Shown piece by piece: positions 1 to 6,987 of a stretch of 22,597 bases of DNA; within the stretch, counting starts at the first letter, position 1, and every line of letters begins with the position of its first letter. The position numbers and the translations under genes were made by a program. The DNA comes from an uncultured Acidiphilium sp. (GTDB taxonomy: Bacteria > Bacillota > Clostridia > Christensenellales > Borkfalkiaceae). Under the pieces are notes generated by a model. It was not told the DNA's origin, made no database searches, and saw nothing but the letters and a program-made list of their open reading frames with translations. Location: contig CABUWK010000038.1 of NCBI GenBank assembly GCA_902495325.1, positions 1 through 22,597 of the forward strand. The letters run 5' to 3'.

Positions 1-77
1 ACTACAACAATGAGAGAATATCTCTCAAATTGAAAATGAGTCCGGCACAATACCGAACTCAATCTCAAATCATTTAA
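1..77 (+). CDS. IS3-family transposase OrfB, C-terminal fragment (5' part outside window)
   Basis: Read in the frame starting at base 3, 24 codons end at TAA 75-77. The peptide begins YNNERISLKLK and continues MSPAQYR. This is the classic end of IS3 OrfB (DDE transposase), where a YN-ER-L-LK-SP-YR signature closes the rve integrase domain. The stop lies 36 bp from the IS end, normal for this family. The catalytic residues lie outside the window, so whether the full copy is active cannot be judged. Confidence 0.85.
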   Translation, partial: YNNERISLKLKMSPAQYRTQSQII

Positions 78-113
78 TTAAAATATTTTGTCCAACTTTT
101 GGGGTTCACTTCA
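1..113 (+). mobile_element. 3' end of an IS3-family (IS150-like) insertion sequence, truncated by the window edge
   Basis: The stretch holds the last codons of an OrfB transposase followed by a terminal inverted repeat ending TTTTGGGGTTCACTTCA. The outer end read inward (TGAAGTGAACCCCAAAAG) has the TG start and CCCCAAAAGTTGGACA core typical of IS150-group IS3 elements. The element points into the window and its body lies to the left, outside the sequence. The same end recurs inverted at 22482-22597. The exact outer boundary is inferred from the TG/CA terminus; three further bases (114-116) also match between copies, so the end could lie a few bases further in. Confidence 0.85.
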
Positions 114-149
114 TTCCGGAAACAGCTTTTTTTAACAACGCAATTAAAG

Positions 150-1631
150 TCAGTGGGCGTGGTTTTTGTCTTTGAAAACGGGGTTCGAGGTGAGGTTCAC
201 GCCGAGCTTGCGATAGAACTTTTCGTCGTTGTGGGCGAGAAGAACGGTGGTGTGAACTTCGCATCCGCGAAGCTCGGGAAGTTTCGCAATCGCAGCCGCG
301 GCGTTTTTGTCCTGCGCGGCGGATGAGGAAAGTGCGATCAGCATTTCGTCTATATGGAGCCTCGGGTTTTTGCTGCCGAGGTAGCGGATCTTCAAGTCCT
401 GGATGGGGGCGATCGATTCTTTTCCGATGAGATCCACGTTTTCGTCGATCCCGGCAAGGTATTTCAGCGCATTCAGGATCATGGAAGAAGAGCAGCCGAA
501 AAGATCGTTGGTTTTTCCCGTTATGATCTTTCCGTCCGCAAGCTCGATCGCGGCGACGGGACAGTCTCTTTCCTTTTCGAGTTCGTTTGCGACGGTTACG
601 ACTTTACGTTCGGAAATATCGATTCCGTTGCCCTTCATGATCAGCGCGATTTTGTCCGATTCTCTCGGGTCAAGACCGTTTCTGCGTTCGTTCTGCAACG
701 CCCTGAAATAGCGGCGGATGATCTCCTGTCTTGCGGCTTTTACGCATACGGCGTCGTCCGAGATGGCATAGCCTGCCATGTTTACCCCCATATCCGTAGG
801 GGATTTATAGGGGGATTTCCCCATGATCTGCTCGAAAATCGCGTTCAGAACGGGGAAGATCTCCACGTCCCGATTATAGTTTACCGCCTGTTTGCCGTAA
901 GCGGCAAGATGCCATGGGTCGATCATGTTCACGTCGTTCAGATCCGCCGTTGCCGCCTCGTATGCGAGGTTGACCATATGGTTGAGGGGAAGATTCCAGA
1001 TAGGGAAAGTCTCGTATTTCGCATAGCCGACCTTATGCCCGCGGCAGTGCTCCTGATAAAGCTGAGAAAGACAGGTCGCCATTTTCCCGGAACCGGGACC
1101 GGGCGCCGTGATGATGATAAGGTCGCGCGAGGTTTCGATGTAATCGTTTTTTCCGTAACCCTGTTCGCTCACGATAAGGGGAATGTCGTTCGGATAGCCC
1201 TTGATGGGGTAATGGCGGTAAGAACGGATGTTGCGTTTGGCAAGCCTCGTTTCGAAGGCTTTCGCCGCCTCGTTTTCCTCGGTGAACTGCGCGAGAACGA
1301 TACTGCCGACGTATAATCCGTAGCTTTCGAAAACGTCGACAAGGCGCAGAACGTCCTGATCGTAGGTGATGCCGAGATCGGCGCGCACTTTGTTTTTCGC
1401 AATGTCGTTCGAATTGATCACGATCACGATTTCCGCGCGGTCTTTCAGTTTGCAGAGCATTTTGATCTTGTTGTCCGGTTCGAAACCGGGCAGAACGCGG
1501 GCGGCATGGTAGTCGTCGAAGAGTTTGCCGCCGAATTCGATGTAAAGTTTGCCGCCGAATTCGTCGATCCGTTCGATAATTTTTTCCGATTGTAAAGTGA
1601 GATATTTTTCGCTGTCGAAACCTTTTTTCAT
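150..1631 (-). CDS. DUF1846 (UPF0371) family protein
   Basis: The 493-residue protein matches the DUF1846 family (about 500 residues, mostly Firmicutes) over its full length. A glycine-rich, P-loop-like segment, APGPGSGKMA, lies at residues 176-185, flanked by the family's conserved N-terminal FGGKL and DYHAARVLPGF segments. Structures of relatives are known, but no biochemical role is firmly established to my knowledge; a soluble, possibly nucleotide-binding protein is the safe description. The ATG at 1631 is preceded by GAGGAA, and a good promoter lies at 1743-1771, leaving a leader of about 105 nt. The gene is divergent from the metallophosphoesterase gene. The IS3 end begins only 36 bp beyond its stop codon, and no terminator is visible in that gap, so transcription may run into the IS against its transposase gene. 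Confidence 0.92.
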   Translation of the reverse strand: MKKGFDSEKYLTLQSEKIIERIDEFGGKLYIEFGGKLFDDYHAARVLPGFEPDNKIKMLCKLKDRAEIVIVINSNDIAKNKVRADLGITYDQDVLRLVDVFESYGLYVGSIVLAQFTEENEAAKAFETRLAKRNIRSYRHYPIKGYPNDIPLIVSEQGYGKNDYIETSRDLIIITAPGPGSGKMATCLSQLYQEHCRGHKVGYAKYETFPIWNLPLNHMVNLAYEAATADLNDVNMIDPWHLAAYGKQAVNYNRDVEIFPVLNAIFEQIMGKSPYKSPTDMGVNMAGYAISDDAVCVKAARQEIIRRYFRALQNERRNGLDPRESDKIALIMKGNGIDISERKVVTVANELEKERDCPVAAIELADGKIITGKTNDLFGCSSSMILNALKYLAGIDENVDLIGKESIAPIQDLKIRYLGSKNPRLHIDEMLIALSSSAAQDKNAAAAIAKLPELRGCEVHTTVLLAHNDEKFYRKLGVNLTSNPVFKDKNHAH

Positions 1632-1742
1632 ATGTTCCTCGTTTGTCGTGGTATGCCGGGCATGGTTCGTGTTGCTCTTGTCCGGTATTAGGGGCGGAAC
1701 CGCCGCCGGATAAGAACGGGGTCCCGGATCATTATAACAATT

Positions 1743-1771
1743 ATTATAACAGAAACCGACGGCGAAAGCAA
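1743..1771 (-). promoter_or_regulatory. Sigma-A-type promoter for the DUF1846 gene
   Basis: On the minus strand TTGCTT (1766-1771) is followed after exactly 17 bp by a perfect TATAAT (1743-1748). A second TATAAT-like box lies slightly downstream without a matching -35. The predicted start near 1736 leaves a leader of about 105 nt containing a GC-rich inverted repeat (plus-strand GGCGGAACCGCC, about 1693-1704). Confidence 0.7.
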
Positions 1772-1841
1772 CGGTTCCGACAATGTTTTGAAAAAAGAGG
1801 GAAGATTTCTTTCCTTGCTTTTTTTTCGATCGGAAAAGCGG

Positions 1842-1855
1842 TCAAAGCGCTTGTT
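1842..1855 (+). promoter_or_regulatory. Possible CcpA operator (cre-like site)
   Basis: TCAAAGCGCTTGTT contains the perfect palindrome AAGCGCTT and resembles the Firmicute catabolite-response element (TGAAAGCGCTTTCA-like). It overlaps the -35 box of the metallophosphoesterase promoter, where a bound repressor would block transcription. The outer positions match poorly, so this is a weak call. Confidence 0.3.
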
Positions 1856-1879
1856 TTATCGCAAAAAAAGTGGTAATAT
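1851..1879 (+). promoter_or_regulatory. Extended -10 sigma-A promoter for the metallophosphoesterase gene
   Basis: TTGTTT (1851-1856), a 17-bp spacer and TAATAT (1874-1879), preceded by TGG at 1871-1873, which makes an extended -10 element. Predicted start near 1886, 24 nt before the GTG codon. Confidence 0.65.
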
Positions 1880-1909
1880 AGAATATGAAACAAAAAGCGA
1901 GGGTAAAAC

Positions 1910-2632
1910 GTGAAGATATACGCGATCAGCGATTTGCATATGTGCCTGAACGGTTCCAAACCGATGGACGTTTTCGGAACGAAATGGCATAATTATCTGG
2001 AAAAGATCTTTGCCGATTGGGAAAAGAAAGTGACCGACGACGACGTGGTGCTGATCGGCGGCGATATCAGCTGGGCGATGGATCTTGACGAAGCGATCAA
2101 AGACATCCGCACGCTCGTTCCGCTGAAAGGGAAAAAAGTATTCGTCCGCGGCAATCACGACTATTGGTGGAAAAGCATTTCCCGCGTAAGAGAAGCGCTT
2201 CCAGAAAATTTTTACGCCCTTCAGAACGACAGCCTGAAATTCGGGAAATATATCGTGTGCGGTTCCCGCGCGTGGTGTGTGGAGGGTTCGCCCGATTTCC
2301 GTGAAGCGGACAGAAAGATCTATCTGCGCGAAGCGGAGCGGTTACGGCTTGCTTTGTACAGCGCGGAAAAGCAGAAGGAAGAAGGGGATGAGATCTTCTG
2401 CCTGATTCATTATCCGCCGTTCAACGTGCGCCGCGAAAACTCGCTGTTTACCGATCTGTTTGAAGAAAAAGGAGTGTCCAAGGTGATTTACGGACATCTG
2501 CACGGTACGGAGAGCAGAACGGATCTTAAAATCGTAAAGAACGGGATCGAATATTTTCTGACCTCATGCGATCGGGCGGACAATAAACTCACGTTGATCG
2601 CAGACGACGGAAAGCATGCCGAAACCTTGTAA
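1910..2632 (+). CDS. Metallophosphoesterase (calcineurin-like)
   Basis: A 240-residue soluble enzyme with every metal-binding motif of the calcineurin-like phosphoesterase fold: SDLH (7-10), GGDISW (50-55), GNHD (81-84), a metal-ligand His in LIHYPP (H167) and GHLH (195-198). Such enzymes bind two divalent metals and hydrolyse phosphomono- or diesters. The compact size and GNHDYWW motif fit the small clostridial metallophosphoesterase group; the substrate cannot be read from the sequence. The start is GTG, chosen because the SDLH motif begins seven codons later and GAGGG lies upstream. A strong extended -10 promoter precedes it. No terminator is visible after the stop, so transcription may continue 148 bp into the PTS permease gene. 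Confidence 0.92.
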   Translation: MKIYAISDLHMCLNGSKPMDVFGTKWHNYLEKIFADWEKKVTDDDVVLIGGDISWAMDLDEAIKDIRTLVPLKGKKVFVRGNHDYWWKSISRVREALPENFYALQNDSLKFGKYIVCGSRAWCVEGSPDFREADRKIYLREAERLRLALYSAEKQKEEGDEIFCLIHYPPFNVRRENSLFTDLFEEKGVSKVIYGHLHGTESRTDLKIVKNGIEYFLTSCDRADNKLTLIADDGKHAETL

Positions 2633-2780
2633 ATTTAACGGATTTAGTCACTCTATAAGGCGATAAATCGATAATTTTGAAAAAAGGGAAAACGTTGAGC
2701 GGCAATCGCATTATAAAAATCGATCGAGGCAATGCCGTAAGTCGGGCGAAAGCAGACGGAACGCCCGGAAGGAGAAAAAC

Positions 2781-3884
2781 ATGAACGTTGTCAAAAAACT
2801 TGCCACAAGGTGGTTTATCGACGCCTTTACCGGAATGGCGCAAGGGCTTTTCTGTACGCTGATCGCCGGCACCATTCTGGCGCAGATCGCGGGATGGATC
2901 GGAGATAATTTCTTCGGGAATACGCTCGGCGCGATCGCTTCCGTTGCAAAAACTCTGATGGGCGCAGGCATCGGTATCGGCATCGCCTATTCGTTGAAAG
3001 CCAATAAACTCGCCGTGTTTTCGGCGGGCGTCGCGGGGTTTGCGGGGGCGTTTTCCGATAAATTTCTCGCGGGAAATTACACGATCGCGTTCGGCGCACC
3101 CGGTAATCCGATCGGGGCTTACGTCGTGGCTTTGCTCGCCGTGGAGATCGTTTCTCTTTATGCGGGAAAAACGAAACTCGATATTATCCTGATTCCCCTC
3201 GGAACCCTTCTTCTTTCTTTCGCCGGTTTTTATCTTGCCTATCCATTCGTATGGCTGATCGGCAAACTCGGCGTTCTCATTGCGAAGGCAACGGCGATCA
3301 CTCCGTTTTTCATGGGCGTTATCATTTCTGTGATCATGGGCATTCTGCTGACCATGCCGACAAGCTCGGCTGCGATCTGGGTGTCCGTCGCATCCCCCGT
3401 CGTGGCGGGCTATGCCGCGGGTAGCGTTACCGCTTCCGAATATAACGCGATGCTCCTTGCGGGCGGAGCCGCCGTGGTCGGTTGTTCCTGCCATATGATC
3501 GGATTTGCCGTTTCGTCATTCCGCGAAAACGGCGTGTCCGGGCTGATCTCTCAGGGGATCGGTACCAGCATGTTGCAGATCCCGAACATCATGAAAAAGC
3601 CTGTTATCATGCTTCCGGAAATTCTTGCAAGCGCGATCCTCGGTCCTCTTTCCACCTGCCTGTTTCATTTAAAATGCAACGTTGCCGGCGGCGGTATGGG
3701 TACGAGCGGTCTCGTAGGCGTGTTCGGCGCGATCGAGGCGAGTTCCGATCTTTCGCCCGCGATTCTCGCGCTTGCGGTCGCGCTTCTTCTCTTTATTCTT
3801 CCCGCGGCGATCTCTTTCGGATTTTCGGAGCTTTTCCGTAAGATCGGCTGGATCGCGGAAGGAGATCAGAAACTCGACAAATAA
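2781..3884 (+). CDS. PTS EIIC-like membrane transporter (PTS_EIIC_2 family)
   Basis: A 367-residue, very hydrophobic protein with about eight to ten membrane segments and many glycines. It resembles the PTS_EIIC_2 family, stand-alone membrane subunits of the sugar phosphotransferase type. The stretch MPTSSAAIWVSVASP near the middle and a GCSCHMIGFAVSSFRENG loop look like conserved family positions. No EIIA or EIIB domain is fused to it or encoded nearby, so a phosphorylation partner, if needed, must be elsewhere, and the substrate is unknown. The ATG has a strong ribosome site, AAGGAG, at 2769-2774, six bases upstream. In the preceding 148 bp a TATAAA lies at 2712-2717 without a convincing -35. 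A hairpin terminator follows at 3933-3966. Confidence 0.85.
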   Translation: MNVVKKLATRWFIDAFTGMAQGLFCTLIAGTILAQIAGWIGDNFFGNTLGAIASVAKTLMGAGIGIGIAYSLKANKLAVFSAGVAGFAGAFSDKFLAGNYTIAFGAPGNPIGAYVVALLAVEIVSLYAGKTKLDIILIPLGTLLLSFAGFYLAYPFVWLIGKLGVLIAKATAITPFFMGVIISVIMGILLTMPTSSAAIWVSVASPVVAGYAAGSVTASEYNAMLLAGGAAVVGCSCHMIGFAVSSFRENGVSGLISQGIGTSMLQIPNIMKKPVIMLPEILASAILGPLSTCLFHLKCNVAGGGMGTSGLVGVFGAIEASSDLSPAILALAVALLLFILPAAISFGFSELFRKIGWIAEGDQKLDK

Positions 3885-3920
3885 AAAACCGGATACTCCC
3901 GGAATTAACGTAAAACCGAA

Positions 3921-3948
3921 CATAAATGCGGAAGACTTCTCATACATT
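3921..3948 (+). promoter_or_regulatory. Probable sigma-E (mother-cell sporulation) promoter of yabP
   Basis: CATACATT (3941-3948) matches the sigma-E -10 consensus CATACANT at every position. An ATA-containing -35, CATAAAT (3921-3927), lies 13 bp upstream, the spacing normal for sigma-E. The predicted start near 3955 gives a short leader of about 14 nt before yabP. YabP is a mother-cell sporulation protein, which fits. Confidence 0.6.
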
Positions 3949-3966
3949 AGGGTGAGAGGTCTTTTT
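3933..3966 (+). terminator. Intrinsic terminator of the PTS permease gene, overlapping the yabP promoter
   Basis: AGACTTCTCA (3933-3942) pairs with TGAGAGGTCT (3953-3962) with one G-U pair and a 10-nt loop, followed by a T run to 3966. The loop contains most of the sigma-E -10 box and the 3' arm contains the yabP ribosome site. Confidence 0.7.
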
Positions 3967-3968
3967 GT

Positions 3969-4229
3969 ATGGAAGAAAACCGTAAACACGAGATCCGCGC
4001 GGAAAACCGCAAGTCTTTTTATGCGAGCGGCGCGGAAGACGTTATCTCTTTTTCGGAAAACGAGGTGAGGATATCCCTTTGCGGCGGCATGAAAATGATC
4101 GTGACGGGAGAGGGGCTGAAAATGATCGGATTCGATAAGCGAAGCGGAGAGGTTCGCCTGATCGGAACGGTGAAAGGAATAGCCTATCGGGACGCCGCCT
4201 TTACAGGGAAAAGGAAGATCTTTCGCTGA
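3969..4229 (+). CDS. yabP: Sporulation protein YabP
   Basis: An 86-residue protein of the YabP/YqfC family, needed in the mother cell for spore envelope assembly. The pattern of short beta strands with ISFSENEVRISLCGG and GEGLKMIGFDKRSGEVRLIGTV is the family core. The following genes (yabQ, divIC) are in the order found in Bacillus and many Clostridia, which supports the call. The ATG is served by GAGAGGT (3954-3960), lying inside a hairpin arm. The stop overlaps the yabQ start in a TGATG, so the two are probably translationally coupled. The sigma-E-like promoter just upstream fits sporulation-specific expression. Conserved in most spore formers, it marks the organism as potentially sporulating. 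Confidence 0.88.
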   Translation: MEENRKHEIRAENRKSFYASGAEDVISFSENEVRISLCGGMKMIVTGEGLKMIGFDKRSGEVRLIGTVKGIAYRDAAFTGKRKIFR

Positions 4230-4819
4230 TGTTTGTAACCGATTTTCAATTCGAATATTTTTTGGATTGCCTGTTTATCGGCTTATCGGCAGGCTTATTT
4301 TACCTTCCGGTACTTTTTGTCAAAAAAATTGCCGGGCGGAAAATATTCGGCGCGATCATTGATTTTTCATTTTTCTGCGGTCTGTATTTTTACACTTTCC
4401 GTTTTTCCCGTGTGTTTTCTTTGCCGGATATCAGGGCGTATCACCTTGCGGGAATTTTGATCGGGCTTGCGATTCCTTCCGTAATCGCGGGAAAAACAGT
4501 TGCAAAATCCGCAGAATTGGTATATAATAAGATACAGAAAAGAATCTTGAAACGAAGGAGGGAACGCTATGACCGAATTGAAAATGCGCAGGCTCGTATC
4601 GGCGGGCACGGCAATGGCGGTTGTTCTGCTGTTCGTTCTCGTACTCGTCATGGCGGTTCAGCTCGTCACGCTCGGCGTCAAGAAAAAAGAGGTCGATCGT
4701 CTGCGCGGAGAGATCGAAACTCTGGAACAGGAGATCGACGAGACGGAAAACGAAACGGATACCTGGCTTCAGGCATGGAAAATCGAGGAGAGAGCGCGTC
4801 AGCTCGGTATGGTCGATAA
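4229..4819 (+). CDS. yabQ: Spore cortex biosynthesis protein YabQ, with a reading frame running through divIC
   Basis: The first 113 residues look like a small clostridial YabQ: an N-terminal membrane segment (about 10-32), further hydrophobic stretches (43-65 and 72-90) and a basic end, QKRILKRRRER. YabQ is a mother-cell membrane protein needed for the spore cortex. Position between yabP and divIC supports the name. The oddity is the end. The frame has no stop before divIC and continues for 251 bases across it to 4819, adding about 83 residues rich in Arg, Gly and Ser. That tail looks like an out-of-frame reading of divIC, not a folded domain. Either the overlap is real, or a stop was lost or an indel occurred near 4529-4568. 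The functional part is probably 4229 to about 4568. Confidence 0.75.
   Translation: MFVTDFQFEYFLDCLFIGLSAGLFYLPVLFVKKIAGRKIFGAIIDFSFFCGLYFYTFRFSRVFSLPDIRAYHLAGILIGLAIPSVIAGKTVAKSAELVYNKIQKRILKRRRERYDRIENAQARIGGHGNGGCSAVRSRTRHGGSARHARRQEKRGRSSARRDRNSGTGDRRDGKRNGYLASGMENRGESASARYGR
4500..4528 (+). promoter_or_regulatory. Sigma-A promoter inside yabQ, driving divIC
   Basis: TTGCAA (4500-4505), a 17-bp spacer and a perfect TATAAT (4523-4528). The predicted start near 4535 is 34 nt before divIC. This would let the vegetative divIC-ppx-protease genes be expressed apart from sporulation-only yabPQ. Confidence 0.65.
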
Positions 4820-4826
4820 AAAATGA
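4569..4826 (+). CDS. divIC: Septum formation initiator (DivIC/FtsB family)
   Basis: An 85-residue bitopic protein with a short cytoplasmic N-terminus, one membrane helix (about 13-34) and an extracytoplasmic coiled coil (about 38-68: KKKEVDRLRGEIETLEQEI). It ends with the RARQLGMV motif typical of DivIC/FtsB, which joins DivIB and FtsL in the division complex. Length and layout are normal. The gene order yabP-yabQ-divIC supports DivIC over FtsL. An excellent ribosome site, AAGGAGGG (4555-4562), lies six bases before the ATG. The stop overlaps the next start (ATGA), indicating coupling with the ppx/gppA gene. The whole gene is also read in another frame by the open end of yabQ. Confidence 0.9.
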   Translation: MTELKMRRLVSAGTAMAVVLLFVLVLVMAVQLVTLGVKKKEVDRLRGEIETLEQEIDETENETDTWLQAWKIEERARQLGMVDKK

Positions 4827-5725
4827 ATCATCGGGAACAAACAAAAGAAGTGCTCGGCGTGATAGACGTCGGCTCCAATTCCGTCCGCGCGCTCGTTCTT
4901 GCGGACGGAAAATTTTTATATAAAGACCTGATCACGACCCGCCTCGGCGAAGGTCTCGCCAAAACGGGGGAAATTGCGCCTGCGGCGGCAAAGCGCACGA
5001 TCGACGCGATTTCTTTTTTTGCGGGGAAGATCGGCAGCTTTTCTCCTTCCGCCGTGTATGCCTTTGCGACGGAAGCCGTAAGAAGCGGAAAAAACGGCGA
5101 GGCGTTCCGGCAGAGCGTTCTTGTTAAAACCGGCGTTTTGCTCGACGTTTTAAGCGGGGAAGAGGAAGGGGAGATCGGGCTTCTCGGCGCGCTGGACGGA
5201 AAGGACGGCGGCATTATCGATATCGGCGGCGCGAGTACGGAGATCTCGGCGGCGAAAAACGGAAAGATGATCTATTCGCACAGTCTTCCGCTCGGCGCCG
5301 TCCGGCTGTACGACGGTTGCGGCGAAAACGAGGAAAAATTGAGCGAAACGATTTCGCGAAGACTCCCCGAATACGGACAAGTGCCTGCGGAGGTCGATTA
5401 TTGTGCGATCGGCGGTACGGCAACGGCGATCGCGGCAGTCGATCTCAAACTCGTAAAATACGACTGGAAGGCGGTGGACGGACATATTCTGACCGTGTCC
5501 GACATAGAAAGAAACCTCGCGCTTTTCCGCAAAACGAGCGTAAAGAAGAGGATCTCCTGTCTTCACATGACGCCGAAACGGGCGGAGATCATCGTGGGCG
5601 GGGCAACCTTGCTTCTTTCGATCATGAAATACGCGGGGATCTCGTCCGTCCGCGTGAGCGAGAGCGACAATATGCTCGGTTATCTCAGAAAAAAGGTGTT
5701 CGGTGAAGGATATGAGAAAAAATGA
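4823..5725 (+). CDS. Ppx/GppA phosphatase family protein
   Basis: A 300-residue protein with the actin-like ATPase fold of the exopolyphosphatase/guanosine pentaphosphatase family. Signature segments are DVGSNSVR (15-22, first phosphate loop), ATEAVR (82-87), the catalytic-Glu region SGEEEGEIGL (111-120), DIGGASTE (133-140, second phosphate loop), PLGAVRL (156-162) and RAEIIVGG in the C-terminal half. The length matches the short clostridial form without the C-terminal HD domain. It probably removes phosphate from polyphosphate or pppGpp; sequence alone does not decide which. It overlaps divIC by 4 bp, a common clostridial arrangement, and the protease gene by 23 bp, so it is within one transcript. 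Confidence 0.9.
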   Translation: MNHREQTKEVLGVIDVGSNSVRALVLADGKFLYKDLITTRLGEGLAKTGEIAPAAAKRTIDAISFFAGKIGSFSPSAVYAFATEAVRSGKNGEAFRQSVLVKTGVLLDVLSGEEEGEIGLLGALDGKDGGIIDIGGASTEISAAKNGKMIYSHSLPLGAVRLYDGCGENEEKLSETISRRLPEYGQVPAEVDYCAIGGTATAIAAVDLKLVKYDWKAVDGHILTVSDIERNLALFRKTSVKKRISCLHMTPKRAEIIVGGATLLLSIMKYAGISSVRVSESDNMLGYLRKKVFGEGYEKK

Positions 5726-6818
5726 GACCGCCGCGGCGGAAAAGAAAAAGAACGTTCTGAAAAACGTTGCGATCGGTTTTATTTATCTGATCGCTCTTTT
5801 CGCTGCGTTTGCTTACGTGCTTTCCGCGATCGGCGGATTCGGCATTCCGCGGTCGGAAGACTGGAAAAAAGCTTTGCTGATCGGCGGGTTTGTCGTTTAT
5901 ACGGTCGTTTTTTATATCATTTTGTCCCTCGCGCACGAACTCGGACATCTGGCGTTTGCGAAAGCTTACGGGTTTTCCGTCGCCGGGTTTTCTTTCTGGA
6001 TCGTGCACGTCGACCGGCGCGCGGAAAAGAAAACGAGCTTTTATCGGGACGCCGTTGCCGGAAGTACAGCCGTTTATCCGACGGAAAAGACCGACCTCAC
6101 GGGTTATCGCCGGGTGGTCGGGGGAGGGCTTTTGTTCTCCGCGATCGTCACCGTGCTGTTTGCGTTGTTGTTTTTCGTTTTTCCGCAGCCGAAGGTGAAA
6201 ATATGGTTTTCCGTGTGGACGGTCGGGCTCGCATTCACGCTCATCAATCTGATCCCTTATCTGATTCCCACGTCCGACGGAACGTTGCTTGCTCTTTTGA
6301 AAAACGAAAACGAACTTGCGGCGGCGAATGCGTCGCTTACGGTCACGCGCAGACTTGCCGCGGGGAAAACGTTTTCGGAAATCGAAGACGGGCTGTTTGC
6401 CGTGAAAGGCGCATCCGACGTGTTTTCCGCACCGATCGCTTACGCCGGCTATCTCAGACTGATCGAAAAGGGAAATTATAAAAGCGCAGAAAGCGTTCTT
6501 GCGGGGCTATCCGATCAGGCTGTCCCGGACGGCGAGCGTTGCCGCGAAGAATTTTTTCTTTCTCTTGCGACGGGAAAGACGATCGATAGCGATCTGCGCG
6601 CGGCTGCGGAAGAGGTTCTTTTTGCCGATCCCGAAAGCCCTTCTTCTCTGAGAACGCTTGCCCTTTACGCTTTTAAAAGCGGCGAAACGGAACGGGCGGA
6701 ACTTCTCACGGAAACGATGAAAAAAAGGACGGAAACCTGGTATCTTGCGGGCGAGGCGCGTTCCGCGCTGATTGCGGCGAAGACCGCGATGCGCGGCGGA
6801 AAGGGCATGCTTGGGTAA
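5703..6818 (+). CDS. M50-family (site-2-protease-like) membrane metalloprotease with a C-terminal soluble domain
   Basis: A 371-residue protein with membrane segments at about 21-45, 57-80, 141-160 and 168-190. HELGH (78-82) in the second is the zinc site of M50 peptidases. NLIPYLIPTSDG (182-193) occupies the place of the usual NPxPxxDG motif and supplies Asp192 as third zinc ligand, though the first part deviates from consensus. The last 170 residues form a helical region that may be TPR-like. Such proteases cut substrates within the membrane; the substrate here is unknown. Two starts are possible. GTG 5703 has AAAGGTG at suitable distance; ATG 5712 has its purine box too close. I prefer GTG. 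The gene overlaps ppx/gppA by 23 bp and ends before a clear terminator. Confidence 0.82.
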   Translation: MKDMRKNETAAAEKKKNVLKNVAIGFIYLIALFAAFAYVLSAIGGFGIPRSEDWKKALLIGGFVVYTVVFYIILSLAHELGHLAFAKAYGFSVAGFSFWIVHVDRRAEKKTSFYRDAVAGSTAVYPTEKTDLTGYRRVVGGGLLFSAIVTVLFALLFFVFPQPKVKIWFSVWTVGLAFTLINLIPYLIPTSDGTLLALLKNENELAAANASLTVTRRLAAGKTFSEIEDGLFAVKGASDVFSAPIAYAGYLRLIEKGNYKSAESVLAGLSDQAVPDGERCREEFFLSLATGKTIDSDLRAAAEEVLFADPESPSSLRTLALYAFKSGETERAELLTETMKKRTETWYLAGEARSALIAAKTAMRGGKGMLG

Positions 6819-6881
6819 AATTTCTTCCCGCTCGTGCCGTAGAGAAGAGAAAAAGACGGAATTTCCGTAAAATATTAAAAT

Positions 6882-6912
6882 AAGCCGCAAGAATCATTGC
6901 GGTTTTTTTTAT
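6882..6912 (+). terminator. Intrinsic terminator closing the yabP-to-protease cluster
   Basis: CCGCAA (6885-6890) and TTGCGG (6897-6902) enclose the loop GAATCA; the stem is extended by AAG against the T run that starts at 6903 (eight T). Confidence 0.85.
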
Positions 6913-6919
6913 TTTTCAT

Positions 6920-6939
6920 TATAATATATTATATATAAT
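6920..6939 (+). promoter_or_regulatory. Probable -10 region of the exporter/dynamin operon
   Basis: Two TATAAT hexamers (6920-6925 and 6934-6939) lie in a very AT-rich stretch after the terminator. The only -35 candidate at 17 bp is TTGCGG (6897-6902), which is the terminator's 3' arm, so the -35 assignment is weak. Confidence 0.45.
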
Positions 6940-6987
6940 GGGCATTTATCGTTTGCCTTATCATTCACTGGATTACGGAGTGTTATT

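Larger units (their letters stand above)
1..116. repeat. Left arm of a perfect 116-bp inverted repeat at the window edges
   Basis: Bases 1-116 are the exact reverse complement of 22479-22594, checked base by base. The repeat consists of the 3' end of the IS3-family element plus three flanking bases. Outside it the match stops at once (C117 against the complement of C22478). Confidence 0.97.

Noticed and set aside
2643..2717. Possible promoter for the PTS permease gene (TATAAA at 2712-2717)
   Set aside because: No acceptable -35 at 16-18 bp; the nearby TTGAGC is only 11 bp away.
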